Below are positions 36,478-47,468 of a stretch of 64,000 bases of DNA, piece by piece. Each line of letters begins with the position of its first letter. The stretch's first letter is position 1. The notes under the pieces are model-generated. The model ran no database searches and was not told the DNA's origin. It saw only the letters and a list, made by a program, of their open reading frames with translations. The position numbers and the translations under genes are program-made. This DNA is from Saururus chinensis (Eukaryota > Streptophyta > Magnoliopsida > Piperales > Saururaceae), in assembly GCA_035235625.1 (NCBI GenBank), contig CP141140.1, forward strand, positions 25,068,685-25,132,684. Reading direction: 5' to 3'.

Positions 36478-36831
36478 TTGGCCCTCTTTGATGACTCCTC
36501 CTCAGCAACTCCTACGGAATGGCTCCTTGACAGTGGTGCCTCGGACCACGTGACAACGGATCGTAGTAACCTCTCCTTCCATGTGCCTCACTCGATGTCT
36601 GACCACGTCAATGTCGGGAACGGGGCGGCTTTACGCGTCTCATCCATGGGTCACACCACCCTCCATCTTGGCCCCTCTACCCTTTCTCTTCGCAATGTCA
36701 TACATACTCCCTCTATCTCTCATAATCTTCTTTTTGTTTATAAACTTGTTCTTGATAATAATTGTTCACTAACCTTTGATGTCTTTCATGTTACCATCCA
36801 AGACACTAGCTCTTGGCACATACTCTTTTGA
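36478..36831 (+). pseudogene. Copia protease remnant
   Basis: The frame has WLLDSGASDHVTTD, with the catalytic DSG triad typical of copia aspartic proteases, then LRNVIHTPSISHNLLFVYKL, the standard downstream motif. It is open for 117 codons but separated by stops from gag and integrase. Confidence 0.92.
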
Positions 36832-36858
36832 GGACTGTGCCGACATGGTGTCTATCTA

Positions 36859-37523
36859 GTGTCCTATACCTTTACTGCGTCTCCCACAACCCTACTTGCT
36901 TGTGCCTCCTCCTGCCTTTGGCATCATCGGCTCGAACATCCATTGTCTACTATGTTTAATTTAGTTGCTTATATTTTGTCACCTCCAATCCAAAAAATGT
37001 TATCCTTAGATTGTAATAGTTGTCTCACTAGTAAAGTGCACAAACTCCCCTTCTCACCCTCCCCGAAATGCTCCTCCCACCCTCTTGAGCTCGTCCACTT
37101 GAATGTTTGGGGTCCCTCTCTGGTCCCCTCCTTTCTTGGCTTTCACTATTATGTGATCTTCGTCGATGACTTCTCCCGTTACACTTGGCTCTACCCCCTC
37201 AAACTCAAATCCGATGTAACCAAATGGATCCGCCTATTCCATGCCATGGCCGAACGGACCCTCCACCACACCCTTACCACCCTCGCACCGACAATGGCGG
37301 TGAATACCTCAACCACCACCTCTCTTCCTACCCCTCCTCCCATGGCATCTCCCACCAAACCTCCTGCCCTCATACCCGCAAACAAAATGGCATCGCCAAA
37401 AGAAAACACCGGCACATCATAGAAACTACCCTCACCCTCCTCTCCAACGTCCTCACCAAGCCTCTCTCCATCGAGCGGTTTCAACAATTACACTCCAAAC
37501 TCATGGTTCTACCTCCACTATGA
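36859..37523 (+). pseudogene. Copia integrase fused to RNase H tail by deletion
   Basis: It starts with GAG-pre-integrase (LWHHRLEHP, CNSCLTSKVHKLPF), then integrase (LVHLNVWGPS, YYVIFVDDFSRYTWLYPLK). After a frameshift near 37250 the second frame gives RTDNGGEYLNHHL, a decayed PQQNG motif (TRKQNGIAKRKHRHI) and LTLLSN. This joins directly to VLTKPLSIERFQQL, then SKLMVLPPL, which is the C-terminal end of copia RNase H. The central integrase Asp and later Glu region remains partly visible, but the RT and nearly all of RNase H are gone. Confidence 0.92.
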
Positions 37524-37536
37524 GTTTGCCGGGGGC

Positions 37537-37739
37537 TATTAAGGCAACCTCCTCCATTGCCACCATGGCAATCCTGGACTCCCATCTCCTTGTAATCACC
37601 ACCGTCCATGTGTCACTACACCCTCTCCCTGTGGAAATACACTCTTGTATCTCCTGTGTATTCCCCAATGGGAAACACATACATGTATCTATAAATAGCT
37701 ATATTCTATGAATGAAATACTATCTTTTGTCTGTTTACA
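37537..37739 (+). repeat. 3' LTR of the short copia element
   Basis: 203 bp, TATTAAGGCAACC to TCTGTTTACA, homologous along its length to 34321-34523. It follows the GCCGGGGGC polypurine tract. Confidence 0.93.
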
Positions 37740-38209
37740 TTTACAAACCATCCTTCTTTCACATTTGCTTGGCAGGTTTAGTCATTTACACCCGCATAAA
37801 TACAATAACCTATATGGAGTTGGTGTGACCTACACAATCACACAAAATATATGCAGGAAGCCCGTAAGTGCAACACCTTTAGTAGGCTCTATATGTATTA
37901 TACTTTAATTTTTTTCTTGTTATTTTAAGTTGAAACTGCAAAATAATCTCAAGAGAACAAATTGCATAAGAACAACCAAAAATTACAAGGAGAAATCAAA
38001 ATATTCAAGGAAACCCATTGTCTAAACCATAAAAAGAAAGATGACACAACCTATACAAGTACAACAACACTCAATATACCTCTTTTTGTTCCTGAATCTG
38101 GTGTCAATATAAAGATGATGGTCTGTCTTTATCTCATTGTTTTCTCTCATAAGCCTTTGGGTGGAACTTGATTCTATTTTTTTTTCTCTATGTTGTAATG
38201 TATATAATA

Positions 38210-38462
38210 CTCCCTCTATCTTGAAATAAGCATCCCATTTTGGAAAAGTCAAATATTTAAGTTACATGATATTACTAAAAAGTTTCTAAAATTATTTTTT
38301 TTCAATGACACATAAAAAAGTTTATAGAGGTATTTTATCAAAAAATATACATAATTACTACATAAGAAAGGAGAAAATAGTTGACAACTAAGCAAATGGG
38401 ACACTTATTTTAGGACAAATTATTTTTTTTCAAATGGAACACATATCTCAAGATGGAGGGAG
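38210..38462. mobile_element. Stowaway-like MITE, 253 bp
   Basis: The left end is CTCCCTCTATCTTGAAATAAG. The right end inverts to CTCCCTCCATCTTGAGATA. TA flanks both sides (38208-38209, 38463-38464). AT-rich interior without ORF. Confidence 0.93.
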
Positions 38463-39350
38463 TATGTGACTGCCTTAATTGGCTGCAGGGCATGGCTAGG
38501 CCACTAATCAACGATGAGCCTAGCCACCCCTACCTTGTAGCTAGCCAGTGGCTGCCCTGCCTCCACTCATAGCCCAAAATCTCCACTATTTCCCCTTCTT
38601 CTAAACTACCCAGTGCCCAGTGGCGTGGCCTTTTCTGTAGCCTATTGAGTCCTTACCCTCCACCTCTGCAAGCTTAGATGGTTGTGGTGGAGGAGGTTAG
38701 GACCTTCGATGAGGTCACTACCCCCACCATTTAGTCCTAGCCTTCTGTGATCCAACAGTCTCAATTGTGATCACTTCACACCTCATAATATTGAAGCAAA
38801 AAAATTAACACAACACTAGGCATCCTACCTTACAAAACATCGGTCTTCGCGCTTACTCTGCACAGCCTCTGTCGCTAACCATATCACCAAAAAACTCCCT
38901 TGCGTCTCTCTCTCTCTCTAACCCCCCTTCTAAGAAACCCTAAGTAGGTATTTATGTTTAATGGGTTTAGGGCTTCTAATTCCCTAAAAAATTAGATCAA
39001 AATACCCCTCAATGGGTAGCCCAACAAGACCTCCTAAACCCATTTTTTGTCACTTTAATTAACTAGGCCTGCAGAGCAAATTAAATGATGCAATTACACA
39101 TCTATTTCCGGTGAATGGGCTTTGTGACTCATGTTTAACTTTGAATGATCATATTTTTCTCATATGAACTCTAAATTTATATGTTCTTAGTGGCATTTTG
39201 AAGCTCTTCATGTCTACTTTCTAAATTCTATAATTTCATCCATAAATTCCATCTACTTTAGAAGTTATTGTATTTATAAATTAAGGGGTCAGACACAATA
39301 TTTTCCAAGATACCAAATTTAGGAACCTAGGAAAATTTTAGATTTTACAT
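38463..39350. other. Probable decayed LTR and intergenic sequence
   Basis: The stretch ending ATTTTACA (39343-39350) reads on the minus strand as TGTAAAATCTAAAATTTTCC, an LTR-like start. It also has a CT-microsatellite and a leader-like TAGGGTTT context at 38900-38990. I found no second terminus or target duplication. 38470-38760 is unassigned. Confidence 0.3.
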
Positions 39351-39354
39351 AGGG

Positions 39355-40100
39355 TGGTATGCTACAATAGCAAACAACTTTAATACAATGAGATGGTAAT
39401 AGAATGACTTTATAAACCCTAAACCCCGCTCAGTTTATCTCTATATGATATTCATTTGTATGCTTATAAACCTACACCACTTTTTGTCTAACGAAAACCT
39501 TATACTAAGTTTTGATTGATGAGAAAAAAGTAGGTTTTACATGATAATATAAAGACCCACTTCCCCTATCTGGTCAAAAAATATTGGATAAGGTTTTATT
39601 AGATATAAAATAGTATAGAAAAATTATTATTCTATTTATTTTTATCTCCAACACCAAAAAAAGGCATTTGCATAACACTAGATTGTAGAGAGGGCTCTCT
39701 ATATGTAGTTGTAGATTACTTTCTTCTACCTACCTCGTTTACAAATCACACTTTCTTCTGATTTGCTTAGTAGGTTTAGTTATTTAAGAGAGTTGAGAGT
39801 GACCTGCCCAATTACACAACTATATGTAGGCAGCCCATAAGTGCCAACAAAGATCTAGAGGCAAAAAATGAGAGTTTGTGTGACGCCTTTAAAAGGTTCT
39901 ATATGCATTATATTTTAAATTTTTTATTTTATTTTAAGTTGAAAATGCTAAAGAAGCTCACGATATTATATTGGAGAATAACAACCAAAAACTAAGAAGA
40001 GAAATCAAAACCTTCAAGCCAACCCATTGCCAAAACCATGAAAGATGGCATAACCTATACAAATACAGCAATATTCAATAAACCCCATTTCCTTCCTGAA
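39355..40100. repeat. Paralogous block carrying the empty site of the short copia element
   Basis: Homologous to 34085-34320 followed by 37740-38110, in the same orientation. Matching blocks include GGTGGTATGCTACAATAG, AACACTAGATTGTAGAGAGG, GTTGTAGATTACTTT, TTTGCTTAGTAGGTTTAGT and GAAATCAAAACCTTCAAG. At 39738-39742 it has a single TTTAC where the other copy has the 3.4-kb element between two. Insertion therefore followed this duplication. Confidence 0.85.
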
Positions 40101-40102
40101 TA

Positions 40103-40188
40103 ATCCTTATGTCCCATATTAATACCTTTATTCTGTTTTTTTTTTTAAAAAAAGACTAAATAGAGCTATTAATGTGGGATGAAAAGAG
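40103..40188. mobile_element. Stowaway-like MITE, about 86 bp
   Basis: Ends ATCCTTATGTCCCATATTAAT and, inverted, CTCTTTTCATCCCACATTAAT, with TA flanks. The ends are degenerate but clearly inverted. Confidence 0.7.
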
Positions 40189-42500
40189 TATAACTTTGCA
40201 AAGCATGTTATAATATACAAACACACATTTAACTCGCTACTAAAACTATTAAAAATAGACAAAAATGTATGGTTTGCGTGGCTAAACATGCCACATATGT
40301 TTTTTTGGTTTAAAAGGGTGTAGCCAGGTCTTTCCGTTGAACATACGCCATTAACGGAACAAGACGACTTTAAGAAGAATGCCTAATTAAGGAATTTTGG
40401 TCCCCTAATTGAATATTACGCTCTAATTCAATAAAAATGAAATCTGGTACGAGCCCATTGGTGAGAACTCATTCTTTCCCAAGGGGTGATGCATGTGGGC
40501 GTAGGAATCGGGACCACATTGGATTGAGCAATACCACTTCCGCTGCATTGAATATGGACATAGACAACTTTACCCTTGGTCTACCATGGCCCGTGTCCTA
40601 TTAAATTGGTTTATGTGCTAGACAAAAAGTTAAATATATATTCTCCCCACTTTATATTAATAGTTTTATTTAATTATTTTAAAAAATTAAATAAAATTAA
40701 TATTGTTGGATAGAAGGATTGAGATAATGCTTGATGCTTATTAATTTTTATTATTTAGTTATTAAATAAATATTAAAATATTATTTTATAAAGTTACTTA
40801 CATATATATTGTATGAAGATTTTTCTCCAAACTTGAGGAGAGGTCCTACTCAGTGTGCTTATAAGATTCACATGTCTAAGGAATTAATTAGGCCTTCCAG
40901 CTTATTTTTAACTTCTGGAGGGATTAGTAGATTGAAAAAATTAGCCACAAATTCAGTGAGTTGTAGCTCTTTGGCTGTCAAATCATGGCCTTGACTATGA
41001 TAAGGCGGCCAAGGGCTATAGTTCGAAGTAGGACATCCTCTTTGTAGAGTGGTAGGTTGAAGTTGTGGAATTAAGCATTGATAAATTTTTTTTCAAATAT
41101 AACACTTGGAGAAATTGTCGCTAATTTATCATTTTGTCTATTTTATAACACAAATGGTAGCAAGTTATTTATTTAATGATCCTTTACAATTGATTTTAAG
41201 TTAAATTATCGAAAGTATATTATTTACAAAAATATCTTACTAATGTCTACATTCCTAAACTTTGTCGGTCTAAATCTCCAAATCCTTTAAGATCCCACGG
41301 GTTGAGGCAAATTCCAAGAGACTTGTCTAACATGACTAATTTTCATGATCTAGGTGTAGTCACTAATAATAGAAGATTGCCACATCATTAAGGAAGTATG
41401 TCCATTAGTCATGCAATTGTGGTCATGTCCAATGTGTTGAGTCCTACCATCCCCAATATTCTCATCAGCCTGGTGATCACCACAGGCAACACCTACATCA
41501 CTTTGTAGCAAAAAAATCACATGGGAAGAGGAATTAGTTACAAGTAAGAGTAAGTTTCAAGATTATAATAATTTTTATTAAAATATCATGAAAAATGTGG
41601 GTTATGAATACTATTTCAATCTTTCACATGCTTGATAGAGAATTTAGATTTCTACTCTCTTTTATTATGGATGGAGTGCAATGCAAATGTCACTTTGGGT
41701 AGACAGCCCTTAAAGTGGCCTGCCCTTTGTTACTCAACTCCATTATCAAGCATGTGAAAATCAATTTCAGGGATCCAAAAGCATGACTGCATGAGGCACA
41801 TTAAAAACAGAGGGAGGCAGGGAGTCGGTGGGTGGTTGCTAAGTTAGAGCTTTCATTGTTGACCTGTAAACATTTACTTGCATGAACTAGTGGTTGAACT
41901 CCTCCAATGTGAATGTGATGGGCCACAGCACCTCATTTATCAAGTATATTTACTAGTATTTGCTTATATCCATCATAATTGTTTTTCAATTTAAAAAATG
42001 CTTAAGTTAGAGAAAATCTTATTTGCTAATATAAATTATTATTTGTAGGGCCCATAAGGGGGCCATAGGCACATGGTAAAATAAATAAATAAATAAATAA
42101 ATAAAAGAAGATTGGTGAGCCACTTTGAGCTTTGGAGTTTATTAAGGCTTGTGAAATCTCAATGTTAACTGTAGATAAGTTTATAAATTGTAGGTCCCAT
42201 GTATCAAAATGACCCAAATCTTGGTGACTTTTGTTTTTCAGATAAATCTTGGTGACCTTCATTCCTATGATTTATAGCCAATTATTTATTTGTTTGTTTT
42301 TTTTATTAATAGGGCAATCTTTTATTTATACATCATTCGTAGCCAACTAGGCAAAATTACTTGTTTTTTCTTAAAAATGTACAGTTACTAGTTAACTTTA
42401 TAATTAATTAATTAATTACCATTTGTATCTTGTGTCTGCTTAAATGTAACATTCAATCTTAACAATCCTAAAGTACAGCATGAGTGGCAAATAAGTCTTT

Positions 42501-43083
42501 TCAAACAAAACTCAGACGCCCCCTCTGGTAAACGAAGTTAGGCAGACCGCAGATGCAATTAAAGAGCTCATTGGAGTTGTTTGCTGAGTCAGCTTGATTG
42601 CTTGTAGCTCCAAATCTGTGATCTGCGTTTTGTTCGCCAAAGTCACCAGAATCATCTTCAATGATGTAAAGAAGAGAAGAACCGAGTCCAAACAGCTTTG
42701 ATTGACTCATGAGGTATTGGGTCTCCTCTGGCTGGGCGGCTTTTCTGCGTTATCTGTTGGTGGGGAGGTTGGGTGGAAGTTAGGAGGAAGGGGGGAGGTG
42801 TTGGTGGCTGCTTCTGCTTGGGCAGTTTCCACCAATCAAAGTCCCTCCCTTTAAAAGTCTTGCGCGTTTCTTCTCCATTCCTCTGGTCTTCCTCTCCTGT
42901 TTTTTGTGCCCTGCAGAGGGGGAAGGGAGGGCCAGAGAGGGAGAGGCTGGTCGGTGAAAGGATTTTGAGGGATTTTGGATGAACTTTTATAAGGGGCATA
43001 TCATCTTCTTCATCATCCCCAGCTTCTCCAGATCTTTCACCTTCCATCTCTGTTCTTATTTCCTGTTTTTTTATTAACTTCAC
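42501..43083 (-). CDS. Possible divergent small ORFs upstream of the F-box gene (unrecognised)
   Basis: Two overlapping minus-strand frames, 42658-43083 (141 codons, containing MEGERSGEAGDDEEDDMPLI and KGRDFDWWKLPKQKQP) and 42501-42710 (69 codons, LLYIIEDDSGDFGEQNADH). Their composition is more protein-like than most random frames here, and both lie in the segment lost from the duplicate arm. I do not recognise either. An alternative is that this is simply the antisense of F-box promoter or leader sequence. Confidence 0.25.
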
Positions 43084-43825
43084 AAAGCCTCTTTCTTTAA
43101 AGAAACAAAGTTATATTTTTATCTGGAAGAGTTTGGTTGTCAGTTGTGCTGGGTGTGTTTTAGGTGTCTGTTACACCTAATCCAGCTTCTTTCCAACAAC
43201 TCATATCTTTCTTCTTCTGTTTTGTTTTTGGTAGCTCATACCAGATTGCTTCCTATTTCAAGTGTTTTTCATATCTCCTCTCGTATCAGTATCACCCATT
43301 TCCAAAGATTCTATCATATGGGTCTCTGATCTTTCCATGTGTCAGAGTCACCCATGAGCAGATCTTGGAATCTCTCCCACGTTCATTAATCCGTCCCCCT
43401 CCCTCCTCCCTCTGCTTGTGGAATAAAAAAAAAAGGAAGGCCCCCCTCAATCTCCTGGACTGCCACTGACATCTGTCTCCCTGTCTGCTGTGGCCTACCT
43501 CAGTTTTCACTCTGTGTGGATGCCATACGAACCTTTTTGGGGGAGACCCAGAACCTCTTCCACCCCATTGCTGCAGTTGTTTAATCACCACCAATAATAG
43601 AAGTTTGCTTTTGATAAGCTCGACAGTGACCTGGAGGTCAGGCCCCACCTTTTTGCTCCTCCTCCTCCTCCTCTTCTCTCTATTATATTCCCCACTTCTT
43701 TGGGTTTCTTCTTGGATCAAAATTCCATTTTAATCGCCATACCTTTCACGCAATTGGGTCACTGAAAGCAAAGCTTGTCCTTTCACTCCTTTATATGCCA
43801 AACCAGCATAGAAACTCCTTATCTG
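42711..43825 (+). promoter_or_regulatory. Putative promoter and 5' leader of the intact F-box gene
   Basis: GC/CT-richer than its surroundings, with long pyrimidine tracts (CTCCTCCTCCTCCTCTTCTC near 43660) typical of plant 5' leaders, and TATTATATTCCCC at 43679-43692 as a possible TATA region. No start site can be fixed from sequence. The absence of the whole block in the left-arm copy is the main reason to think it regulatory. Confidence 0.4.
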
Positions 43826-46069
43826 ATGTTTTTCTTCCTCATATCCTGCCTCTCCTTCTTCCTCCTCTCCAAGTCCCTCTCCCTTCCTCCCCTCCCCTCA
43901 TGGGCCAATGAGATGAGGTTGCTGTCTCTCGCCTTCTGCCAAGAGCTCGCCTCCTTACTGCTTCTGTGGCTAAAGAACACCAGCCTTGTCAGCTTTAGTG
44001 CGTTTGGGCTCCTCAGAACTTTGCCCCTCATGTCTTTGAAGAAGAAGAGCTGCGCTAGGGTGGAGAATGTGGAGTCAGGGGATGAGCTTTCCATACTAGA
44101 TTTACCAGAGCTGGCTCTGGAGAGCATCCTGGATAGGCTCCCTCCGGCCGGATTGTGCGGCATGGCGGGTGTTTGCAGCTCACTGCGGGATAGGTGCAGA
44201 AGTAACCACCTGTGGGAGAGGCACATGAAAGAGAAATGGGGGAGAGTGATTGGCCAGGCTGCTTACAGAGAGTGGCAGTGGTTTGTGGCTTCAAGGAAGG
44301 ATTATGGTGGTCCTGATGGGGGCGGGTCCAAATGGGTGTGGCTCGGGACCCTGTCTTGTATGTGGCCCTTGTCTTTGATCCGATCCAAGATTGGTGGTGG
44401 TGAGAAGAAGACGGGTTCTTCTTTGCCTGCTGACTCCACCATGTCCTGGTACTTGTCCCTTGAAACTGGCAAGTTCTGGTTCCCTGCTCAGGTTTATAAC
44501 CGTGAGGTATGCGGCCATCTCCAGGAAATTGGTTATGTTTATTTTCTGATTAATTGGTCATGTCGACTTTCTAATGGATCTGGTGTTATAGTATACTAAG
44601 CTTTTTTCATAAAAAAGATCCATTTTTTGAACTAGTGGATTTGAGTCCTTGGAAATAATGTTTCTTGTTTAATGGAGTATGCATGAGGAGTGAACTGTTC
44701 GGGGTCTTTGGTTTTGAAAGAGTTGGCTTGTGTTTTAACTGCAGTGAAGCCTTGTTTTGGCTTGTATATATTGGAAGAATTTCGTACCTGAGACTTAAGT
44801 ATTGTTAAGTTTAAATTTGCGTAATAACTTTTTGCGCATACTCTTTTTGTAGCATGGGCATGTGGGATTTATGCTTTCCTGCTATGATGCTGAGCTCAGC
44901 TATAATTCCCTCTCGGATACCTTCCATGCAAGGTATTGCACAGTTTTTTTGTTTTTTGGTTAAAGAAAAGAGGATGCCTAAATTTGCTGAAACATTTGAT
45001 GGAAAGTGGGAATATATCTATGTTGTTCAAATATCTTGTGGTGTTGCTTTAGATAATCTATATTTTTGGTATTGAAATGTCTAGATTCTGATTTCATCTC
45101 TATGTTTTTTTTTAATAGATATCCACCTCATGGAAGGCGGACAATAGTAATAGAGGAAGGGATCCAGTGGGACAGACTAAGAGCGCCGCCTGTTGATACC
45201 CCTGCGCATGATCTTCACATCACAGATTGCTTGAATGATCTACGCCCAGGAGATCACATTGAGATTCAATGGAGAAGAAACAAAGAATTTCCATACGGTG
45301 TGTACTTGGAATTTTCTCAACAGTCAGACTCTTGCTTTATTGTTAGTGGTTCCAAGTCTAATTTTCCATGCGTAATATGTGTTTTAGGTTGGTGGTATGG
45401 GGTTGTGGGTCACTTGGAATCTTGTATTGGAAATCATCACCATTGTCGATGTTACAATAGTGGTAAGTTCATCAAGAGATATTTGACTTGTGTTATGTTT
45501 AATGATTCTCAGTTTGGTGTTATATGAACATTTATGTATTTAGAGATACAGATTCAGTTATTCGGTCAGCTTTCTCTGATCAATATCCTAACATTGCTGA
45601 GAGGCTTTTTCGCATTTCCTTACTTCTAGTTTGATCAGATAGAAAATGCCTGTACTTTTTCTGTATGTGGATGATGATCTTCCATTTCGTTTTCACTTTG
45701 TTAAGTGACTGCTTACATGGTCTTGCCATTTATACTTGCGTCCCATTTTACTTGGGATGGTGTAATTGAAGAACTCTAGTCTTGATATCAAATAAGATTG
45801 CGAATTGTTTGATTAAAACTGTTTAAATTATTGCGTTCATGCTATTTTCAGTATCTCAGACACTTTCATGAATTTCAACAGATAAGGTGATCCTTGAGTT
45901 CAATCAATATACTCCTGGCTCAAGGTGGAGGCGAACGGTGGTTAATAGGAAGGATCATAGGGAGGAAGGAAATGAAGCAGATGGTTTTTATGGTGGAATT
46001 AGAAAACTGTATGACAAAGATGAGATTGCTATGTGGAAGAGGCTCTGGCCAAAGGAAGTATTGGAGTGA
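43826..46069 (+). CDS. F-box protein (At2g26850/At2g32560-like), intact, five exons
   Basis: Exons 43826-44506, 44853-44932, 45119-45297, 45388-45462 and 45882-46069 all have GT-AG introns and join in frame to 400 residues. The start at 43826 is the first ATG of the open frame and gives the hydrophobic N-terminus ([20 protein letters not shown]) I associate with this family. The F-box lies at about residues 88-135 ([19 protein letters not shown], then [17 protein letters not shown]). The C-terminal region holds the family signature: [70 protein letters not shown] and a terminal W-K-R-L-W-P. F-box proteins bind SKP1 and recruit substrates to an SCF E3 ubiquitin ligase; the substrate is unknown. 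A broken duplicate lies at 1592-3857. The family match is from memory of Arabidopsis members. Confidence 0.93.
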
Positions 46070-46239
46070 TAAGACTTCACCCCAGTGCCATTAATTTCCT
46101 TTGCTGGCTCCTGTGCTGGATCCTCATTATTAGGTGGGAAGCATCTGATTGACGCCTCATCTCTCTAAAGCTTTGCCCATCAAATTGTGCATGGAACATT
46201 ATAAAATTAATTTATACGGTGAGCATTGCTCTCAATTAG

Positions 46240-47460
46240 TAGGGTTTCTTATGGTTGTGTAACATTTTTTAGAGCTGAGAGAGAATATGAACATTGGCCT
46301 AATTCAGGCAATCTTATACATGCAGCTTTTTAGCAAAAATTCAAATTTGATGTAACATATTCACGATGTTTATTACATTTTTAAAACAAAAGTTGATTAC
46401 TTCTGAGTTTTTTCTTCTCATTGAAACTTTCTGTTATAGTTTTGAATTCTGAAGCTGCATCAGAAAAATATGTATAGTTGTGGATTTGCGAGTTGCTGCC
46501 AAAAGGTCAATTTGAGCCATCGTGGCATATATTGCTTCCCGCTTGTGAAATTATAAGTTTCATGAATACCTCTGGTTCATTGAGTTCTGAGAAATTCCAT
46601 GTTGTTTCGAAGCTCCTTGTCTAAGAAAGTTCCAAGTCATGTAGTTGTACAATGTTGTGAGTTCTATCTGTTTATTCTCGTTTATTTGTAGGTGTAGTGA
46701 ACATCAGAGCTTTGTTATTCTGTTTTCTACATTTTACAATACTATAATCTGGTACTTCAGAGTGGCAGAAATGGGATCCTTCAAACTAAAGACTACTTGC
46801 ACTGCTTTCCTTTCGTACTTTTTAATGTTCTAATATAATATTCAATCAGTGTGCTAATCTCTATCATAATGTAGAAAAGTCCTTGTAGAACAGTACTTTT
46901 TTATCTTTTGAATTCTACTAGTTTCTTGTTTCTCCTCTGAACTCTTACCATTCTATTCAAATGTGTTCTAGCTGTACCAATATGTAGACTGGTACTCTTT
47001 GTAGATAGCTAATGTGGGTGTATTTTTTTTTTCAAACTACTGTACCAGGACTTCAAAGTTGACACCAACTCCTCAATCCTGTTATTAAAAATTCACTCAT
47101 GTCTTCCCAGATTTTTTGCTTCTCTTAATCTCCAACTGGGTTAAAACTGCTATGCTTCAATCTTGTTCATCCCCTTACTCTGCTCCCTCATCAGCAACAA
47201 TTGCCTCCTCAATTCAGGAAAATGTAGAAACTAAGAAAGTCGCTCAAATTTGCATGAGACATAATGTGCTGTGCGTGCAGTGCGCTATAGCGCATTTCGG
47301 CTGCACGATTTTGACATGTGACATGTAAATATGGGCTCTGATGGCGCGCATTAACTTCCATGATTCGCATTTTCATTGGTTAGTAAGGATTGTTTTTGGC
47401 AGCTCAAAACATTTCCCTAGTTTCAATTATATTTTTACATCAAAAGTACATATTAAAAAT
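46240..47460. other. 3' flank and intergenic sequence, no gene recognised
   Basis: AT-rich with short, unconvincing ORFs (for example 47116-47328). No element termini found. Homology to the left arm ended at 46236. Confidence 0.5.
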
Positions 47461-47468
47461 TTATGCGA

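Larger units (their letters stand above)
34321..37739 (+). mobile_element. Short-LTR Ty1/copia element, internally deleted
   Basis: LTRs of 203 bp each (34321-34523; 37537-37739) are flanked by the perfect 5-bp duplication TTTAC (34316-34320; 37740-37744). A PBS TGGTATCAAAGC follows the left LTR at once (34524-34535). A GCCGGGGGC polypurine tract precedes the right LTR (37528-37536). The internal region carries, in order, a long repetitive leader, gag, protease, GAG-pre-integrase and integrase, then an abrupt join to the last codons of RNase H. Reverse transcriptase is missing. The gag and pol style with short LTRs suggests the Ale lineage (inference). Both LTRs begin TATTAA where TGTTAA is expected. 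The unoccupied paralogous site is at 39738-39742. Confidence 0.95.
40417..46236. repeat. Segmental duplication, right arm (paralogous to 1-4037)
   Basis: Collinear with the left arm except for about 1830 bp (41996-43824) present only here, just upstream of the F-box ATG. The intact coding sequence shows this arm to be ancestral-like at exon 1. The extra DNA includes CT-rich leader sequence, so the left arm probably lost it. Confidence 0.93.
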
